64,000 nucleotides of DNA, from the NCBI RefSeq assembly GCF_963676685.1, contig NC_092347.1, positions 92,198,208 to 92,262,207 on the forward strand, given 5' to 3'. The notes beneath the pieces were generated by a model. The model had not been told where the DNA came from. It worked only from the letters and a program-made list of their open reading frames with translations, and ran no database searches. This stretch comes from Mytilus edulis (Eukaryota > Mollusca > Bivalvia > Mytilida > Mytilidae). Shown piece by piece: positions 1 to 14,927 of this stretch (positions are counted from its first letter, which is position 1; the number at the start of each line of letters is the position of its first letter). Made by a program: the position numbers and the translations under genes.

Positions 1-803
1 CTCCTAATTTTTTTCCTTCGCTTTATTGATGTTTCGCAAGATGTCGCTTAGATATTTGGAATATGATATCGAGCAGTTTATACGCTTTTGTTTCTACTTC
101 TGCGTAACCGAATACTTTCCCATATAAGAGTTATCTCCCTGAAAACTGTTTTTCTTGTTATCTCTTAGGCTTCACAACTGTATAAGAAACCGACAAATTT
201 ATTTTTCCAAATTGCTCGTTATATCCTCAGGATGTTCTGTAAAATTTTGACTGAAGCCGTATAAAAATTCTATATTAGAGTTATTTCCTATTTTGTATTT
301 GATATAAGTGAAATCTGTTATTAACTGGAAAACCATAAGTGATAGAGGCCTGGGGTCTTTTGATTTGAGGTCCTTAGTCCAAAAAAATAAAAAAGTTCAA
401 AGTTTTCATTTTGGCTTGTTATCAGAAAACATATGATATCGACAAAATGTTTTCACACAATTGTTAGTTGTGGCATGTCATAACACATAAATTTTAGTTG
501 AAAGGGTACGTAGACAATTGATGAAAGTTTCCCCTCCTTTTATATTTAATATTAGTCGTATGGTAATATAACTTATTAACAATATAAAGTAGAGGCCTAG
601 AGTCTTTTGATTTGAGGTCTTTGGTTTATGACCTTGAAATTGAGCTCAAGGTCAGAGGTAAATTTAATGTTCTAGATTTTGACCTTTGCTTTTACCTCAT
701 ACATGTATATATGTATACATGATAAAGCCAGGGGACTTTTTGCATTAGGTTGCAAGCAATGTGACTTTGAAAAAGCCAACTGAAAGTGACCTTTAGTAAA
801 ACG
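1..803. other. Non-coding stretch, probably AK6 intron; degenerate direct repeat
   Basis: No exon is recognisable on either strand; this is probably intron or 3' sequence of AK6, whose later exons are not visible here. Two imperfect direct copies built around 'gaggcctggggtcttttg' lie at about 338-377 and 583-622, roughly 245 bp apart, suggesting an old dispersed or locally duplicated repeat. Nothing else is supported. Confidence 0.5.
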
Positions 804-811
804 GAAGTAGC

Positions 812-2041
812 CAGGGTTTCCCCTGGGTCCATTATTTTTTTCGCCACCTCTTTCGCCAAAACAATATATTTTTCGCCACTTTATTATTTTTTTCGCCAAG
901 TAACATTAATATATTTTTCGATTAAAATTTACCTTTTTTTCTACCCCCCCCCCCCCCCCCCTCCCTTAAATAAGATGATTTTGCCCCATTGTATCTATGA
1001 TTATTCTCTCAAACTTATTTTAGAGTCTAGGGGCATTTTATAATGATAAACACTAAATATTTACTTTAAAACAGATTTTTTTTAACTTAAAAGGGGTTTT
1101 ATTCATTGTATTTTAAACAACTTTTCTAAATGAGGGGGCCACTAAAATTTTTATTAATAAAGATATAAGTCCTGGAATATAACAAAATTAATGGACATGT
1201 TTTGATCATATAATACCATTATAGTTCGTAGGGAAAGTTTCTTTAAAAGAAAAATACTGATGTGCCCTTTTGTACTAAGATGTGTTTTTTACAACAAAAC
1301 AAAAGCTTTTATCACATGAAATTGATCCCTCATTTCATGTGTAGTCATTACATTGAAGGGTTACTCTCATTCGAGGGGTTGTTCCCAACCTTTTGGATAG
1401 ATTTCTTCATAACTACAGTTTTCTTTTCTTGACCATCGTAAATGAAAAAGTTAAGACGTAAAACTTTGCTTGAAACACGGTCGTGTGTCACTCAAAATAC
1501 TTTAAAGTAGTCTCCCTAATCAATTACCTATATTAAAGTCAAAGGGTAATTAAAGTTATAAATCAGAGATTTTTATTGCTTTCGAACATTTTTCGTCATA
1601 AACAGCTTTCTTTTCTAAACTATCTTAAAAAGGAGAGGAGACGTCAAAATTTGCTTCAAACACGTGCGTCGCAAAGTGGTAAATAAATTCTGTAAAAAAC
1701 TATGTGACATTTAGCGGAAGCCAATTAACCATATCATTTTGTCAAACAATTCAATCAACACCTTTATTAATTAGTCCTTTGTTGTCGATAGCTATAAAAT
1801 GCAATCAGCTGATTATTGATTTTCTGTCCAAATCTTAATGAGGTCAAGGTGAATTCCGAGTATTGTCTTATCGGGTAAAGTCCGAGAAACTCGGAAAAAA
1901 GTTAATAAACAAGATGGAGGAAAATAAATCGTTATATATATATTTCTTTCGCCAAATTCTTTCGCAAATGACGAATTTTTATCGCCACAATTATTATTTT
2001 TTCGCAAATTGCGAAAATGGCGACCGCCAGCGGAAACCCTG
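812..2041. mobile_element. Non-autonomous hAT-like DNA transposon (about 1.23 kb)
   Basis: The ends are perfect 10-bp inverted repeats, CAGGGTTTCC at 812-821 and GGAAACCCTG at 2032-2041. They are flanked by an exact 8-bp duplication, GAAGTAGC, at 804-811 and 2042-2049. CAGGG-type ends with an 8-bp target duplication are the known signature of hAT elements. Subterminal 'ttcgcc/ttcgca' motifs recur at both ends in inverted orientation. The interior has no transposase-like reading frame and includes a poly-C tract near 945-961, so the copy must have been moved in trans. Confidence 0.85.
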
Positions 2042-2080
2042 GAAGTAGCTATTTTTTGTATTAAATTAATGTAAATGTAT

Positions 2081-2219
2081 ATAGAACCATATATTTTTGG
2101 AATCAGTGTCAAGTAAACTATCAAACAATACCGGAGGTAACATCTTTTTAAACGGAAGTAAAAAATTGTCTCCGTTATATGTATCTTTTTGTATAGAAAC
2201 CATATATTTTTGGAATCAG
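2081..2219. repeat. Short direct repeat pair
   Basis: Two near-identical copies of about 26 bp (core 'ccatatatttttggaatcag') at 2081-2106 and 2193-2219 lie between the hAT-like element and AK6 exon 2. No function is apparent. Confidence 0.6.
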
Positions 2220-2432
2220 CATACAATTAGATGTCATTTGACAATGAATTTGACATTTATATCCAAATTTTAATATTTTCATATCAAAATAGATCCTTAC
2301 TAGTGGAAAAACCTTCATTTGTATCTGAAATTTGTTCAAAAAGACATATGTTCAAAAGAACATCATTGGAACACAAGTCCCATAGAATATACTGTTGTAA
2401 GTTTTACTTATTTAAATACTGTCAACAAGTCA

Positions 2433-6334
<3,902 letters not shown>

Positions 6335-6638
6335 TGTTTTGGTTTTTTCGATGTGCATCGGGATGAAAAACAAAAGTTGGAACCAGTCCCGATCATTTCT
6401 TATATTTTGAATTATGAAATTCATTTTAAGAAATTAAAAATGTGTAAAATAATAAATAAAAAATACAAAGAATAATTTAATGAATACAAAATGAGCGAAT
6501 TGTCTTCCAGCGTGTTTTAAACTTTTACTGGTCATTATTTTCACTTTTTGATGGAAAACTCAAGAAGTTACCCGAATACCGGAAGTAGACCAAAGTAAAC
6601 GTAAACAGTAAAAAATGTTTTTGCACTGTTAATTGAAA
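6335..6638. promoter_or_regulatory. Putative bidirectional promoter/5'UTR region between AK6 and PARP16
   Basis: Only 304 bp separate the AK6 start codon (minus strand, 6334) from the PARP16 start codon (plus strand, 6639), so the 5'UTRs and promoters of both genes must lie here unless there are unseen upstream non-coding exons. No TATA box is placed convincingly. The element 'accggaagtag' near 6579-6589 contains CCGGAAGT, an ETS-family binding core common in TATA-less housekeeping and bidirectional promoters. Start sites cannot be fixed from sequence alone. Confidence 0.6.
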
Positions 6639-9600
6639 ATGTCAAGTGAATCAGTTGACAAACACTCGTTGTTGAAAGATAAAATAAAGTGTGACCCACT
6701 TTCAGCAGACTTGCAATGGAGCTTATTTGTTGGTGCTCTTCAAAGCTACAGATTCGACACAGTGCTTCGGCCCTTCCCACCATCATTTTGTTTAGATAAT
6801 GGTGAAAAGGATATCAAACGATTGGTAATTCATAATATTGAGTTTTAATACTTTTTCAAAATACCTAAGTACATGACTGGGTTTTATAATGAGACAAAGT
6901 TATGATGGTCAGGATCTCCATGACCTGTCATATGATGGTTAAAATATCTTCCGCCACCGTCAAATGACCTACTAGTCCAAATAATTGTAACCGGAGAGCA
7001 CGAATTCATTACAAAATTGCTTGTCTCCACCGAGACTCGAACCCGGGGCTTCTGTGTTACAACGCAACGCGCTAACCGACTGAGCTAAAGAAGTACTTCC
7101 TTAGCTCAACCGCTTACGGCTGACTAAGTATCTACTAAGTTTTTCTAAGGGAAGCAATCCCGTCACACTTCCCCCACCTCAAGAGTCATTATACTCTATA
7201 ATGATGATATTTTAATCTTTTTTATATTTATATTTTAACCTGGCTAGGTAATTCTTCTAACTGTGGGTTATTATTGTTGGGCGCCAATGTAACCGGAGAG
7301 CATGAATTTCATTACAAAATTGCTTGTCTCCACCGGGACTTTTACCCGGGACCTCTGTGTTACAAGGCAGCGCGCTAACCGACTGAGCTAAAGAAGTACT
7401 TCCTTAGCTCAACCGCTTACGGCTGACTAAGTATCTACTAAGTTTTTCTAAGGGAAGCAATCCCCGTCACATAATTATGACGTCTTTGAAATTGACTTAT
7501 GCAATCCACATTTCCTGTTTTAAACACGTTCAAACCAGCGAATTATGACGTCTTGAAAGGCTATTATAATTTTTTTCTTTGACGCCTTACTTCAACAGTA
7601 AGATGTCAAAGAAAAAAATTATAATAGCCTTTTAAGACGTCATAATTATTTGGACTACAAATGACCCAGGAAATTAAATCGTCAAAATATTTTTTGCCTT
7701 AAAACTTCGTCAAATGATCCGCACCATTGTCAAAATTTATTTTCGTTTCTCTAGCTGGTGCCATTTTGCTTACCAATTGCATTTGATTTCTTAGGCTTTT
7801 TGTATTGTATTATTATCACTATAAATCCAAAGGGACCTCCTTGATACAGTTGATGAAAATACAATGAACATGATGAATGGTGAAAGTTGACACCACTTAT
7901 ACTCTCATTCCACCAGACAGGCTATCAAGAAACATCAACACTAATAGATACGAAGTACCATCTTGTAGGACCGAAGTGTGGAAGGAATCTTTTTACCCAA
8001 GGACGATACGAGACTGGAATGCCCTACCACATCCACTGCCACCAATGCAGGTAGTCTTGAATGCTTCAAGACTTACATGTACCTACATGAGATGAACTAG
8101 ATCAACTCCAAGATGTTTTAAATTCACTGTATATATGATGTATAGCACAAATTTTTATCAATTATTACTTATTTCTTGTCAAAATTTTAAATGCACATCC
8201 AAAAGTGGCAAAATAATCAACTTATTGATGGTGGCCACTTATTGGTAGAAGCAGTTTAAAAGCCTTGAGGAATATCTGGCTAAAGATCGCTTATCACTTG
8301 TACAGGTAGATGTACATGATATCTGACAGGAGAACAATTGATGAAGATAGATGATTGATTGCATATTTAATTATGTTTGACATGTTTGATATATATAATG
8401 AAAATATAGATTAGAAAATAATTTTTTATCCAGTTACAAAGATAAAAGTTTAAAATGTCAAACACATGCTTTGAAATTGACTTATGCAATCCACATTTCC
8501 TGTTTTAAACACGTTCAAAATAAAACAAAAAACAACATAATTATACCAGTTCTTCTTATTTATATTGTATTCAATTTAACATTGTGTAAAGAATATCAGG
8601 AAACATTAATATTGTCCAACTGCATTTTCTGACTTTTTTAGAATCACACATGAATAATTTGCTTGAATCTATTGGTTTTGATTTTCTCATCACAAATAAT
8701 CTGATTGTGTATTGGTTCACCATGCATGTTCAAGGGTTGTGATGTTTTTAAATCTTAACTTTTTTCTGCGTATTTCAATATTGCTTAAGACCAAACCTAT
8801 TTCTACATTCTGCTTTGATGAACATGATGAATGTTTATTTTTTGTCTAATTTATAGGTTTGAATAAGTTATTAACAATAAGATATTTTTTATCTGAAATT
8901 ATTTGAAATATTTTATTTTCTCAATAGATATTTTTTCCAAATTCAAAGTAATTTATATAATAATGAGTACTATCATGACTAGTGATAAAGTTTATCATAA
9001 ACTGTCAATATTTTCTAATGATGAAAAGTAATTAACCTTAAATTAAAATCAGTGATCATATTCTTATATTCATGAGATATGAGAGAGAAATACATTTTGT
9101 ACTTTCATGATATTGTAGAAACTAAAACTGTATCACCAACTCTGGAAATTGGTAATTAATTTTATATATATTGTACATTTTTTTTACATGTATTGTGTTC
9201 CAATTATACTTTTTTAGGAGCAATGTGCAGATAAAGTTACCAGTTTACAAGATGTATTGAAAAAATCTGATATTTGTGAAGAAATCCTAGACCTTGTCTC
9301 ATGGGTATTAGATAAGCAGTTTCAGATACGTTCTTCACAGGATATTGGAGTAAGTTGTAAAATAAAAATAACAAATCAAATCAGACTAATATGCATTTAA
9401 TACATGGATAAATTAAGGAAACAAAGAATCACTATATATATTGGGAATGTAGTATAAAGTGTTACTAGCCTGGCTTAGCCTTCTGGTATTGTCAGTTTTA
9501 CTGACTGCAATAAGTTAACTGGGATGTAAGGTACAATAATAATGAACTGTATGTATTTTCTGCTTTTAATACCTAATTGTTTGCTTTGAAATCACACTCA

Positions 9601-12600
9601 GATGTTTCACCCATTTAGGCTGGCCAAATGCATTGACCACATCCAATAATAAATCAGGCAGTGCTTAGCATACATAGCATAATGCATTAAATTGTATTTT
9701 CAAATACAATGCTGCTTATTTAAAATGATATGTTTTGAACTTCAAAGCCTTCAAAAGCCTTCTTTATGTCCATTTATAATTAAAAACAAATGGTATGGAA
9801 GTAATTTTACCTACACAGTAGCTCGACATCTATCAACAGCTCAAATACTGTGCAACTTTTTACTACCAAAAAAAATTATATCACTAAGTTTATCAGTCAT
9901 GAAGTTTGATTTTCATGATTTTAGCTTTTCTCCTTGTTCAGTTAAAGCCCTTTCCCTAGAATTAAATTTTTGGATGAAATACTTATTTTAAAATTACTAG
10001 ATTTCTGTTCAAAGGGAAATAACTAATTATTTTAACTTTCCCTAGAATTAATTTTTTGATGAAATACTTATTAATAACATTGTACTAGATTTCTGTTCAA
10101 TGGGAAATAACTATATTTTTTTAAAGATGCATTGTATTAAAATTTATGCCATTTTGGCTTTTTTTCCTATTCTTTAGTAAATAATGTTTTAAGAATTTAG
10201 TGTTATGTTAGCTCCATTACAATAATTTTTTAACTGGTAGGGGACTATGCATGTATTGCCATGCAATACTCACAGAATGCTTGTTTGAACCAAGTTAAAC
10301 ATATTTCCAGTTTTATTTTAAAAAGATACTGCAATTACATAATTATGTTCTGTTCAGTTGCCTTTTAAAGGGCAAATTATCTTGGTCATTGGCTTGAATT
10401 ATAGAAGTGATTGCCCACTGAAGATTAGATTTTACATAATCTTATTTTTATTTTGTAGTTTGAGGAGCTGAAGAAATTGACCAAAGACACAGGTACTTGT
10501 ACTAAGCCAGACTACATATTTGAAGTTTTACCCAGTGAATCAGCAAGAGCTGCCTTTGAAGCAAAAAGAGATGGGCGAGCACTGATGTATGCATATCATG
10601 GAAGTAGATTTGAAAATTTCCATTCTATACTTCACAATGGGTTGATTTCACATATGAATAAGGTAAGGGAGCTACCATTTGATTTTTATGGGGAGGCTAG
10701 GATGAAATTTGAAAAAAATAGGCAGGACAGGAGTTTTGAGTAAAAAAAAAAGGCAGGATGAGACACTTTGCAAAAAAAAAGACAGGATGACAATTTAGGT
10801 AAAAAAAGTCAGGATAAACTAATAAAAAGTGGCAGGACCGAATAGAGTGAAAAATAAAAAGGCAGGACAGAGATTACAACTAAAAAAAAATGCAGGACAA
10901 AATTTTTCATCCTAGCCCCCCCATAAATAGCAAATGGTAGCTCCCTAACAACTTTAAAAAAAGATGATACACTTACGATACACCAGGATTTTACTTCAAC
11001 ATTAATAAGCATAATTCATTTCTGTTACAATTAATGAACTATCTAAGATCTACTCTCCCTTTTAAATCGTGAACAGTAGACTTACAGTTCACTTGTATTT
11101 GGTTGTTGTAATTTGTTTTAGAGACATAAAAGTGATGACATTTAGGCATGTTTTATCAGAGACATAAAAGTGATAACATGTAGGCATGTTTTAGAGACAT
11201 AAAAGTGATAACATTTAGGCATGTTTTATCATGATAGATAATTTGTTTTAGAGACATAAAAGTGATAACATTTAGGCATGTTTTTATCAGAGACATAAAA
11301 GTGATAACATTTAGGCATGTTTTATCAGAGTCATAAAAGTGATAACATTTAGGCATGTTTTAGAGACATAAAACTGTTTTATCATGGTAGATGATTTGGA
11401 ATGCACATCTGATATGATCAAACACACTAAAGAGCAATATTACTCCAGATTTGACTCAGGTTATGCAAATTTTACTCCAAAAAATTGAAAGTTTGATATT
11501 CAGTTTTCCTTACATTATGTATACTTTTGTTTTAAATATTTCATATACATGATATACATTTAAAACTTAATAAATCAATAGACAACTTTCGAGTTTGATG
11601 CATTTCCGTCAAAAACTCTCGTTTAAGTGAACATCATTTGTGCGTTTAGGGGCGTCGTCACTTCCATTCCAATGTTGAGCGAGTGGTTGGAAAACTAGAA
11701 TTCTGTATTGTACGAATTATTCGGAAAATTGGAATTCTCAAAATTGACAATCAGCATTGCTGTCATTAGGGAATTGTCATTAAGTACCTACAAAACAACC
11801 ATTATTTCTAGTTTATCCTGCACAGTGACGATCACTAAGACGCTTGATGAACGTAAACAGTGCAGGGATACAGGCGACACCCTCTATCTGGTAAATGACG
11901 TCATAAAGGCGCGTATAATTGACGAGTTTTTTCCGGTGACGGATGAACTCGCAAGTGGTCTATTGTATTTTTCTGTTTTTCTAGATTTCTGTATTTGGTG
12001 AAGGAACATATCTCTCCAGTGAATTGTCAGTGTCTTTACACTACAGTCCTATGGGTTTAGGCTGGGAACATAGTACTCTAGGCAAGAAAATCAGCTGTGT
12101 GGCCTTGTGTGAGATGATTGATGATTCAGCTGTTAAATGTCAAACAAAAACAGGTACTTTTTATACTAGAACATACTTTCATAACACTGATCTTCACCCA
12201 TATCAAATTTAAGCAAGGGTATTTTTTGCAGAATCTTTTAGATTAGTTATTGGTATGACGTTGGCGTCATCGTCGTCCGAAGACACATTGGTTTTTATAC
12301 AACCGCAAAAATTAAAAATTTTTGGTCGTATATTGGTATCACGTTGGTGTCGTCGTCGTCGTCCGAATACTTTTGGTTTTCGCACTATAACTTTAGTATA
12401 AGTCAATAGAAATCTATGGAATTTAAACACAGTTTATGACCACAAAAGAAAAGTTGGGATTGATTTTGGGAGTTTTGGTCCCAACAGTTTAGGAATTAGG
12501 GACCAAAAAGGGCCCAAATAAGCATTTTCTTGGTTTTCGCACTATAACTTTAGTTGAAGTTAATAGAAATCTATACACATGTATTTAGATTTTTGATTAT

Positions 12601-14927
12601 AGGCCCAGTTTTCAGTTGGTCCAAATCGGTGTTGAAAATTAAACTTTGTTTGATTTCAACAAAAATTGAATATATGGGGTTCTTTGATATATGCTGAATC
12701 TAACCATGTATTTAGATTTTTGATATTTGGGCCCTGTTATCAAATTGGTCCATATTGAGGTCTAAAGGGTCCAAAATTGAACTTAATTTGGTTTCATCAA
12801 AAATTGAATTCTTTGGGTTCTTTGATATGCTGAATCTAACCATTTAATAGATTTTGGATATTGGACCATAATAGGTAAATGTCCAATTTAAAATTTTTAA
12901 GTTCTTAGACCACATTCATTCTGTGTCAGAAACCTATGTTGTGTCAACTATTTAATCACAATCCAAATTCAGACCCGTATCAAGCTTGAATGTTGTGTCC
13001 ATACTTGGCCCAACTGTTCAGGGTTCGAACTCTGCGGTTGTATAAAGCTGCGCCCTGCAGAGCATCTGGTTTATTGTTTAAAATTAGTTTTTTTTTCAAA
13101 CCAAGCTTTTAGTGCTTTTTTCTTAACAAGAAGACTTCTCTGATCATTTCCCGATACTTACGACTTTCATTTAAAGATCATGATTGTCTTGATTGTAGAT
13201 GATAATCAGAACAGATCACGAGCTACAGGAAGCATGGCTGGAGAAGTTCCAGATAAATATTATGTTGTACAAAACAATGAAGTTATTAGGATCAAATATT
13301 TACTGGTTTATGCACAGAAATCTGCTCCTTCCAGGTAAGTTAAAATTATCTACAAATACAGAATTAGTCTAAAGTATCCAAGAAAGGATATCATTTCTAG
13401 CTCACCTGGCCCAAAGGGCCAAATGAGCTTTTCCCATCACTTTGCGTCCGTCGTCTGTCGTCCGTCGTCGTTAACTTTTACAAAAATCTTCTTCTCTGAA
13501 ACTACTGCGCCAAATTAAACCAAACTTGGCCACAATCATCATTGGGGTATCTAGTTTAAAAGATTTGTCCAGTGACCCGGCAAACCAACCATGATGGCCG
13601 CCATGGCTAAAAATAGAACATAGGGGTAAAATGCAGTTTTTGGCTTATAACTCAAAAACCAAAGCATTTAGAGCAAATCTGTTATGTGGTAAAATTGTTT
13701 ATCAGGTCAAGATTTATCTGCCCTGAAATTTTCAGATGAATCGGATAACCTGTTGTTGGGTTGCTGCCCCTGCATTGGTAATTTTAAGGAAATTTTACTG
13801 TTTTTGGTTATTATCTTGAATATTATTATATATAGAGAAAAACTGTAAACAGCAATAATGTTCAGCAAAGTAAGGTTTACAAATACGTCACATGACGGAA
13901 ATGGTCAATTGACCCCTTAAGGAGTTATTGTCCTTTATAGTCAATATTTAACAATTTTCATAAAATTTGTAAATTTTTCTAACATTTTCCACTGAAACTA
14001 CTGGGCCAAGTTCATTATAGATAGAGATAATTGTAAGCAGCAAGAATGTTCAGTAAAGTAAGATGTACAAACACATCACCATCACCAAAACACAATTTTG
14101 TCATGAATCCATCTGCTTCCTTTGTTTAATGTTCACATTAGACCAAGGTGAGCAACACAGGCTCTTTAGAGCCTCTAGTTTTAAAATCTATAAAAAGTGA
14201 AACCAATGGTATAACCTTTGCACCACTGCAGGTTAAATGTCACCATATTTTTGTGTATCAAACATGATAAGAGTTCCAGATATGTTACAATTATTAACAT
14301 TTTTTAACTTTGAATTAATATCAAACTAGTAAATTAGTTGTTCATGATAAAAGTTAGTCTAGAGAGGTATTTCAAGCAAAGCAAATAAGATATGCTTGAC
14401 ATTCATACACAAATTAATTTCTAATTTGGTAAATATATTATGCATGTGGAAAAAATCGAATCATTTTAGAATTACATATTTAATTGAGTGACTACAAAGT
14501 TGGCTTTATTTGTAAAGACAGCAAAGACCATGTTGTACAGTTATTTGAGCGACTACAGCACATCATGATATAATGAAATCATGAAGAGCAAAAACCATAT
14601 TCTCATTCAATTGTAAAGGTTAAGTCATAATATTACTAATTGGAAATACCAATGATATGTTTATGATAAAAAGAAATGCTTTGGCCTTGTACTATCATTT
14701 CTGAGATAGAAAGCTTTAAAAAAAATATGTTTATTTCTTTTTGCCGACTAATAATCATAAGTTTTTTTTTGTTTTCCAGGTCACTGACAAGTTGCTGGGT
14801 GTCATGGTTACATCAACATAAGTTTGCTGTTATGATGTTCCTGTATATATTAATATTAGGACTAGTTGGACTAGCCAATTCTCGAACATTTAAATATTAT
14901 TTTAGAAAGTATTTTAAAGCAAGATAA
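6639..14927 (+). CDS. PARP16: PARP16, tail-anchored ER mono-ADP-ribosyltransferase (complete, 6 coding exons)
   Basis: Coding exons: 6639-6824, 9218-9349, 10459-10662, 11985-12153, 13199-13334, 14780-14927; 975 bp, 324 aa plus stop, matching the usual PARP16 length of about 320. Every junction is GT-AG and in phase. The N-terminal alpha-helical domain contains [14 protein letters not shown]. The catalytic domain has [17 protein letters not shown] with nicotinamide-binding H153, then GEGTYLSS with Y183, and IKYLLVY with Y264 in the position that makes PARP16 an H-Y-Y mono-transferase instead of an H-Y-E polymerase. A single hydrophobic segment near the C-terminus ([18 protein letters not shown]) is followed by a basic tail, as in the ER tail anchor. 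In other animals it modifies ER stress sensors and ribosomal proteins. The ATG at 6639 fits the family; the in-frame TTG two codons upstream is not needed. Introns hold many mobile elements, one of them inside the exon-3 donor. Confidence 0.95.
6986..7471 (-). mobile_element. TRIM (miniature LTR retrotransposon) with tRNA-like sequence in its LTRs
   Basis: Two direct repeats, 6986-7167 (182 bp) and 7288-7471 (184 bp), read 5'-TGTGACGGG...CCGGTTACA-3' on the minus strand, i.e. TG...CA-type ends. Next to the 7288 end, after one base, is the minus-strand primer-binding site TGGCGCCCAAC (7276-7286), matching the 3' end of a lysine-type tRNA. Next to the other LTR is a purine tract, AGGTGGGGGAAG (7168-7179). 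The interior is only 120 bp and non-coding. A 4-bp duplication, TAAT, flanks the whole (6982-6985, 7472-7475). The LTRs differ at about ten positions. Each carries a tRNA-like block, intact in the 6986 copy and with a decayed B box in the 7288 copy. Confidence 0.88.
7024..7095 (-). other. tRNA-like block with Pol III A and B boxes inside a TRIM LTR
   Basis: On the minus strand, TAGCTCAGTCGG (7076-7087) fits an A box and GGTTCGAGTCT (7033-7043) fits a B box, at tRNA-like spacing. A five-pair T-stem around TTCGAGT can form. The acceptor strands do not pair, so this is tRNA-derived sequence and not a functional tRNA gene. The homologous block in the other LTR (about 7325-7395) reads GGTAAAAGTCC at the B box, a damaged version. 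Confidence 0.8.
7877..8095 (+). pseudogene. Fragment of a non-LTR retrotransposon reverse transcriptase C-terminus
   Basis: A 72-residue open segment contains [15 protein letters not shown], closely resembling the 'SFFPRTI..WN.LP' motif found at the C-terminal end of many jockey/CR1-type polyproteins. Nothing upstream resembles the catalytic reverse transcriptase core, and the frame begins at an arbitrary ATG, so this is a 5'-truncated dead copy in PARP16 intron 1. Clade assignment is uncertain. Confidence 0.7.
8096..9217. other. PARP16 intron 1, remainder
   Basis: AT-rich sequence without exons. The one notable feature is the copy at about 8470-8517 of a segment (starting 'gaaattgacttatgcaatcc') also present inside the MITE at about 7486-7531. 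Nothing else is supported. Confidence 0.5.
9952..10115. repeat. Imperfect tandem duplication (about 85 bp) in PARP16 intron 2
   Basis: Two adjacent copies, about 9952-10029 and 10038-10115, share 'tccctagaatta', 'gatgaaatactta' and 'actagatttctgttcaa' in order with small differences. The rest of intron 2 (9350-10458) shows nothing recognisable. Confidence 0.75.
10667..10945. mobile_element. Harbinger-like MITE inserted inside the PARP16 exon-3 splice donor
   Basis: Inverted ends beginning GGGAGCTACCATTTG extend about 44 bp with few mismatches (10667 rightwards; 10945 leftwards). They are flanked by the 3-bp direct duplication TAA at 10664-10666 and 10946-10948. A three-base TWA duplication with GG-type ends fits PIF/Harbinger. 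The interior has about six subrepeats of an 'aaaaaggcaggac' type and no coding sequence. Exon 3 ends at 10662, so intron position +1 is 10663, the left TAA is +2 to +4, and the element's first base is +5. Confidence 0.88.
11118..11378. repeat. Minisatellite, about 7-8 copies of a 31-40 bp unit
   Basis: The unit is 'agagacataaaagtgataac' followed by 'atttaggcatgttttatc', with some copies lacking the last bases and one carrying an insertion 'atgatagataatttgtttt'. It lies in PARP16 intron 3. The adjoining 11570-11984 sequence is less AT-rich and may be a dispersed repeat, but I could not place its ends. Confidence 0.85.
12295..13050. repeat. Dispersed repeat element in PARP16 intron 4
   Basis: A 13-14 bp inverted pair, TTATACAACCGCA near 12296 and TGCGGTTGTATAA near 13036, may mark the ends. 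Internal direct repeats are obvious: 'ttggttttcgcactataact' occurs near 12374 and 12530, and 'ttctttgatat...ctgaatctaacca' recurs near 12680 and 12815. A 'gtcgtcgtcgtcg' run lies near 12350. This looks like a widespread bivalve repeat; no coding sequence. Confidence 0.6.
13395..14185. repeat. Dispersed repeat ('agctcacctggcccaaaggg' family) in PARP16 intron 5
   Basis: It starts CTAGCTCACCTGGCCC near 13398 and ends 'aaggtgagcaacacaggctc...cctctag' near 14180, so the outer ends are partly inverted (CTAG...AGCTCACCT versus AGGTGAG...CTAG). Internal segments such as 'gaaactactg.gccaa' and 'agcaa.aatgttca.. aaagtaag' occur twice. Superfamily is not determined. The rest of the intron, to 14779, shows nothing else. 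Confidence 0.65.

Larger units (their letters stand above)
6975..7655. mobile_element. Tc1/mariner-like MITE (191 bp when intact) split by a TRIM insertion
   Basis: Its 22-bp ends are GTCCAAATAATTATGACGTCTT and the exact inverse at 7634-7655, flanked by TA on both sides (6973-6974, 7656-7657). The left end is cut after GTCCAAATAAT by the TRIM at 6986-7471 and resumes at 7476. Inside, 7541-7648 folds into a long hairpin with arms of about 43 bp. A segment of about 46 bp (about 7486-7531) is repeated nearly exactly at about 8470-8517, so part of the interior was captured from, or copied to, the flanking intron. TA duplication suggests the Tc1/mariner superfamily. Confidence 0.8.

Noticed and set aside
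1813-2226. 137-codon minus-strand frame.
   Set aside because: It crosses the end of the hAT-like element and AT-rich sequence, has low-complexity composition and matches nothing I recognise.
7024-7095. A tRNA gene on the minus strand (A and B boxes, T-loop).
   Set aside because: The acceptor arms do not pair, and the same block sits in both LTRs of a miniature retrotransposon. It is tRNA-derived sequence.
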